From assembly GCA_013152165.1 (NCBI GenBank), contig JAADGY010000006.1, positions 1-7,412 on the forward strand: a DNA stretch of 7,412 nt. Direction: 5' to 3'. The position numbers were made by a program, and so were the translations under genes. The stretch comes from a bacterium (lineage in GTDB: Bacteria > Patescibacteriota > Microgenomatia > JAADGY01). Shown one piece after another: positions 4,953 through 7,412 of this stretch. The first letter of the stretch is position 1. Every line of letters begins with the position of its first letter. The notes beneath the pieces were generated by a model, which had not been told where the DNA came from, ran no database searches, and saw only the letters and a list, made by a program, of their open reading frames with translations.

Positions 4953-7033
4953 ACTTTTGACATTTCCGGGTAGAATTTTCTGAGGATTTTTTCTCCCTGT
5001 TGGAGCTGTTCAGGGGTATTAAAGCCAAGGTTGACAAGGGGGTTGTTGATTTGGAGGACGCCGATTTTGGGCGGGTCCTTTTTATTTTTTAATGAGACGG
5101 CAAAAATATCGGTTAAATAATATTCATTTTTGTCAGTATGCAGGGGGAGCTGGTCTAAGTATTTTTCTAAGAACTTGCGGTTGAAGATGTAGGTGCCGGT
5201 GTTGATTTCTTTGATTTTTTTAATTTTTGGACTGGCGTCGCGCTCCTCGATTATATTCATAAGGTTGCCCTGCTGATTGCGAATAATCCGGCCAAGGCCG
5301 GTAGGGTTGTCTTTTAAAGTAGAGAGGACGGCAGCGTCATATTGGCCTTTTAGATAATGATTAATAAGGCTTATTAGGATTTCAGGTTTGTAAAAAGCTT
5401 GGTCGGCGTTGATGACCAGTACGTGCCGAGTTTTGTTGTTTAAAACCGGCAGGACATGTTTTAGGGTGTCGCCGGTGCCAAGTTGTTTTTTTTGGGTTAC
5501 ATAGGTTTGATCGCCTAGGTATTGGCGGATTGGTTTTTGCTTGTAGCCGATGACGTAGATTTGATTATGAATGTGGCTGGCGGTTAAAAGGTCTTTAGCC
5601 CAGCCGACCATCGGCTTGCCCAGGACCGGTACCATAGTTTTATTGATTTTGTTTTTGGTTAGAGTTTGGATGCGGGTGCCTTTTCCGGCGGCCAAGACAA
5701 CGCCGACGATATGATTTTGGTAAAGTTTTTTTAGAATCGCTTTTTTGACTTCTTTGATTTCATCCCAGGGCAGTTCGGTTTTTCCATAGCAGATTGATTG
5801 TTCGTGGCCCTTGCCAAAGAAACCGACGATGTCGTTGTCTTTGACCAGGCTGTTGATGGCAAAATCAAGGGCATCTTTTCTGTCGGGAATGATAAAGTAT
5901 TTTTTCTTGAGGTTTTTAGGCAGGTTGTCAGGATCGGCTAACTGCCAGGTTGGAGAGAAGCCAGACTCCATTTGTTTGATGATTTCAGTGACGTCTTCGG
6001 TGCGGGGGTCTTCGGCGGTAAGGATGATGGTGTCGGCCTGTTGCTGGGCGGCTTTGACTAAAAGAGGTCTTTTTTGCTTATCCCTGAGGCCGGCCGAGCC
6101 AAAGACGGCGATAAGTTTTGAGGCGGCTGTTGGCTTTTGTTTTTTTAAGTAGGTAAGCACTTGTTCAAGAGCGAAGGGAGTGTGGGCAAAATCAACATAG
6201 GCCAAAAAGTTTTGGCCGTAAGTATCGATTTGTTCCAACCGGCCGGTGATTTGGGGGAGGCTGGCGGCGGCTTTTTGGATGTGGCTGGTTTTTATTTTAA
6301 GCAAAAGACAGGCTTTGATGGCCAGGGCCAGGTTGGTAAGGTTGTAGGGTTGAGGGTAAGGTGTCAGAGTTTTGAAATTGACGGTGTTAGTTTCTATTTT
6401 GATAAGCGCCTTTTGATCTTGGTAGTTTCGGCGGGTTAGCTTGATGGATAGATCAGCTTTGATTTTGGGGTCATTAGTAACAGAGAAGGTGCGGGGCCGG
6501 CGAAGAAGATGTTTTTTCAAGTTGGCATCTTTAATGTTGAAGATGGTAAAGCTGGCTTGGCGGGATGGTTTAAGCTTAGTTTGAAGATATTGGCTGAAGG
6601 AATGGTGGTAGTCGATGTGTTCGTGGGTGACGTTGGTTAGGATATATATGTAGGGTTTGATGCCGAAGATGCGAAACTGGTCAATGCCGTGGGAGGTGAC
6701 TTCCAAGACTAAGTATTGGACCTTATCTTGGGTCATTTGGGCGATGAGCCGATAAAGCGACCAGCTGTCAGGGTTGGTGACATGAAGCCCGGTCGGCAGG
6801 TGCCCGCCGGGCCATTTGGCGTAAACGGTCGAGATTATGCCGACCCGTTTACCAGCGGTCTTGAGAATATGGTAAATGAAGTTGGCGGTGGTGGTTTTAC
6901 CGTCCGTGCCGCTGACAGCGATGATTTTGAGTTGTTTTTGAGGAAGGCCAAAGTAAAGCTGAGCAAATATTGCGACCGGCAGATGTTTGCAGTAGTTTTT
7001 GATTAGCCGAATAAGGCGTTTTTTGGTTATCAT
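4949..7033 (-). CDS. MurE-type ligase fused to GlmU-type UDP-GlcNAc pyrophosphorylase domain
   Basis: A single 694-codon frame encodes two enzymes. Residues 1 to about 438 are a MurE ligase, which adds the third stem residue to UDP-MurNAc-Ala-Glu. They show the P-loop GTDGKTTT (42-49), HVTNPD, LEVTSHGID (110-118), NVTHEHIDYH, a lysine at the carbamylated position (K153), GRLEQID, AYVDFAHTP, FGSAGLRDKQKRP, EDPRTED (341-347) and GKGHEQ. The N-terminal UDP-binding domain is missing: the P-loop starts at 42 instead of about 112 in E. coli. Residues 441 to 694 are a GlmU-like uridylyltransferase: VVLAAGKGTR (445-454), QLGTGD, NAD with Mg ligand D544, GLGRIIR, EERDA, EINTGTY, NEYYLTDI, and LGFNT with N672 as second Mg ligand. 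The GlmU acetyltransferase beta-helix is absent. The domains join with almost no linker and no internal start codon. This is the first gene of the operon and its stop overlaps the murC start. Domain calls are firm; bifunctionality is inferred. Confidence 0.92.
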   Translation of the reverse strand: MITKKRLIRLIKNYCKHLPVAIFAQLYFGLPQKQLKIIAVSGTDGKTTTANFIYHILKTAGKRVGIISTVYAKWPGGHLPTGLHVTNPDSWSLYRLIAQMTQDKVQYLVLEVTSHGIDQFRIFGIKPYIYILTNVTHEHIDYHHSFSQYLQTKLKPSRQASFTIFNIKDANLKKHLLRRPRTFSVTNDPKIKADLSIKLTRRNYQDQKALIKIETNTVNFKTLTPYPQPYNLTNLALAIKACLLLKIKTSHIQKAAASLPQITGRLEQIDTYGQNFLAYVDFAHTPFALEQVLTYLKKQKPTAASKLIAVFGSAGLRDKQKRPLLVKAAQQQADTIILTAEDPRTEDVTEIIKQMESGFSPTWQLADPDNLPKNLKKKYFIIPDRKDALDFAINSLVKDNDIVGFFGKGHEQSICYGKTELPWDEIKEVKKAILKKLYQNHIVGVVLAAGKGTRIQTLTKNKINKTMVPVLGKPMVGWAKDLLTASHIHNQIYVIGYKQKPIRQYLGDQTYVTQKKQLGTGDTLKHVLPVLNNKTRHVLVINADQAFYKPEILISLINHYLKGQYDAAVLSTLKDNPTGLGRIIRNQQGNLMNIIEERDASPKIKKIKEINTGTYIFNRKFLEKYLDQLPLHTDKNEYYLTDIFAVSLKNKKDPPKIGVLQINNPLVNLGFNTPEQLQQGEKILRKFYPEMSKV

Positions 7034-7045
7034 TGGTTATAGTTT

Positions 7046-7054
7046 ATTATATCA
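7046..7054 (-). promoter_or_regulatory. Extended -10 promoter of the mur operon, near-leaderless
   Basis: The minus strand reads TGATATAAT, a perfect extended -10 (TGnTATAAT). It ends 12 bases before the murE ATG. Normal spacing places the transcription start about 6 bases before the ATG, so the mRNA would have almost no leader and no room for a Shine-Dalgarno. The hexamer 17 bases upstream (CTTATT) is a poor -35, as is common for extended -10 promoters. It is the only promoter-like site seen ahead of the five-gene run. Confidence 0.5.
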
Positions 7055-7072
7055 AGGAAGGTAGGGGAAATA

Positions 7073-7105
7073 AGTTAAAAGTTCAAAGTTAAAAGTTAAA
7101 AGTTA
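7073..7105. repeat. Heptad tandem repeat, unit AGTTAAA
   Basis: Four full copies and one partial copy of AGTTAAA lie head to tail with exact 7 bp period. The second copy has one change (AGTTCAA). The block lies just upstream of the murE promoter. Confidence 0.85.
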
Positions 7106-7111
7106 TTTTTG

Positions 7112-7159
7112 ACAACTCTCGGGGTGGAGGGCAGTCCGAAAAACGACTCTCGGAATGGA
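7112..7159. repeat. Diverged 17 bp direct repeat around ACTCTCGG
   Basis: The sequence at 7112-7128 (ACAACTCTCGGGGTGGA) recurs at 7143-7159 (ACGACTCTCGGAATGGA) with 14 of 17 bases the same and a 31-base offset. It separates heptad block 1 from block 2. A protein-binding site pair or remnant of an interspersed repeat are both possible. Confidence 0.45.
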
Positions 7160-7162
7160 ATG

Positions 7163-7211
7163 AAGTAATAAGTGAGAAATAAGAAGTAATAAGTAATAGG
7201 TAATAAGATAA
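7163..7211. repeat. Heptad tandem repeat, unit AAGTAAT (degenerate)
   Basis: Seven successive 7-base units fit the frame AAGTAAT: three exact copies (7163, 7184 and 7191), a near copy AGGTAAT, and three looser ones. The unit differs from that of the block at 7073 but the period is the same. Confidence 0.65.
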
Positions 7212-7217
7212 AAAATG

Positions 7218-7266
7218 TCAAAACTTAGATGTCAAATCTCAAATCTGCATCTTAAATCTCAAAACT
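7218..7266. repeat. Heptad tandem repeat, unit TCAAATC (degenerate)
   Basis: Seven 7-base units include two adjacent exact copies of TCAAATC (7232-7245), flanked by TCAAAAC, TGCATCT, TAAATCT and CAAAACT. This is the third block with a 7 bp period in under 200 bases, again with its own unit. Confidence 0.6.
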
Positions 7267-7267
7267 T

Positions 7268-7313
7268 ACCCTGAACCAGGCTCTTAACTTTAACGTCGGA
7301 GACGGTTCAGGGT
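7268..7313. repeat. Perfect 10 bp inverted repeat ACCCTGAACC / GGTTCAGGGT
   Basis: The arms at 7268-7277 and 7304-7313 are exact reverse complements separated by 26 bases. The loop itself ends in a small CGTC-GGA-GACG hairpin. No T tract follows in the plus direction, and only AAGTTTT follows in the minus direction, so it is a poor terminator. It marks the border between the A-rich heptads and the G+C-rich window end. An interspersed palindromic element or the end of a small mobile element fits better. Confidence 0.6.
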
Positions 7314-7412
7314 TATGGAAACACCCATGCTTCGCTTTGGTGCTTGGGCAAAAACTCAAATCCAACCATTTCGTCTGATAAGCGAGTTAAGGGCGGGCCT
7401 GCCTCGCGTCGA
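7313..7412 (-). other. Short open frame running off the right edge, doubtful gene end
   Basis: On the minus strand 32 codons are open from the window edge to a TAA at 7313-7315. They end in FLPKHQSEAWVFP, and the stop touches the inverted-repeat arm. On the plus strand the same bases are also open from an ATG at 7315 to the edge (METPMLRFGAWAKT at the start). I recognise neither product. Double-strand openness over 100 G+C-rich bases can arise by chance or from a repeated element, so neither is called as a gene. Confidence 0.2.

Larger units (their letters stand above)
7034..7412. other. Non-coding, repeat-rich region upstream of the mur operon
   Basis: No credible complete gene is seen on either strand in these 379 bases. 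From left to right they hold the operon promoter, heptad block 1, a diverged direct repeat, heptad blocks 2 and 3, a 10 bp inverted repeat, and a more G+C-rich end in which both strands have short open frames. The A-rich composition of 7071-7266 contrasts sharply with the flanking genes and with the last 100 bases. Confidence 0.7.

Noticed and set aside
5690..5740. Frameshift or missed stop joining separate murE and glmU genes
   Set aside because: The frame passes cleanly from MurE to the GlmU domain with no stop and no Met before VVLAAGKGTR. A sequencing error cannot be excluded from sequence alone, but nothing points to one.
422..7033. Recoded UGA (glycine) as in some candidate phyla bacteria
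   Set aside because: TGA ends dtd, murB and the murE fusion at family-appropriate places, and glycine positions use GGN codons.
7073..7266. CRISPR array
   Set aside because: The repeats are contiguous 7-base units with no spacers and no cas genes nearby.
7215..7274. Short plus-strand frame starting with MSKLRCQIS
   Set aside because: Only 19 codons, entirely made of the heptad repeat, with no ribosome binding site.
7268..7313. Intrinsic terminator at the 10 bp inverted repeat
   Set aside because: The loop is long (26 bases) and neither side has a proper T tract.

Overview
The window holds a compact cell-wall precursor cluster. Five genes are read right to left on the minus strand, from about 7033 to 422. 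A convergent partial gene sits at the left edge and a repeat-rich non-coding block at the right edge. Style and content suggest a small-genome bacterium of the candidate phyla radiation (Patescibacteria), most likely Microgenomates-like. The hints are very tight packing with 4-8 bp gene overlaps, almost no Shine-Dalgarno sequences, a MurE that starts nearly at its ATP-binding loop, and low-complexity heptad repeats between genes. TGA is used as an ordinary stop (dtd, murB and the murE fusion), which argues against the lineages that read UGA as glycine. The lineage call is inference from sequence style only.

Layout: 1-473 (+) is the 3' part of dtd, a D-aminoacyl-tRNA deacylase. Its last 52 bases overlap, tail to tail, the end of the last minus-strand gene. 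422-1195 (-) is a short DegT/DnrJ/EryC1-like protein that lacks the PLP lysine. 1188-2486 (-) is murA with Asp in place of the fosfomycin-target Cys. 2483-3490 (-) is murB. 3522-4952 (-) is murC. 4949-7033 (-) is an in-frame fusion of a MurE ligase lacking its N-terminal UDP-binding domain with a GlmU-type uridylyltransferase domain. 7034-7412 has no convincing gene. It holds an extended -10 promoter very close to the murE start, three heptad-repeat blocks, a diverged 17 bp direct repeat, a perfect 10 bp inverted repeat and short open frames running off the edge.

How the genes work together: the GlmU-like domain would make UDP-GlcNAc from GlcNAc-1-phosphate and UTP. MurA and MurB convert this to UDP-MurNAc, MurC adds L-Ala, and MurE adds the third stem residue after MurD (not in this window) adds D-Glu. 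One transcript therefore covers UDP-GlcNAc supply and four of the cytoplasmic steps; MurD, MurF, MraY and MurG must be encoded elsewhere. The most unusual points are the MurE-GlmU fusion, the apparent aminotransferase pseudoenzyme translationally coupled to murA, and several substitutions at normally conserved active-site positions in MurA, MurB and MurC.
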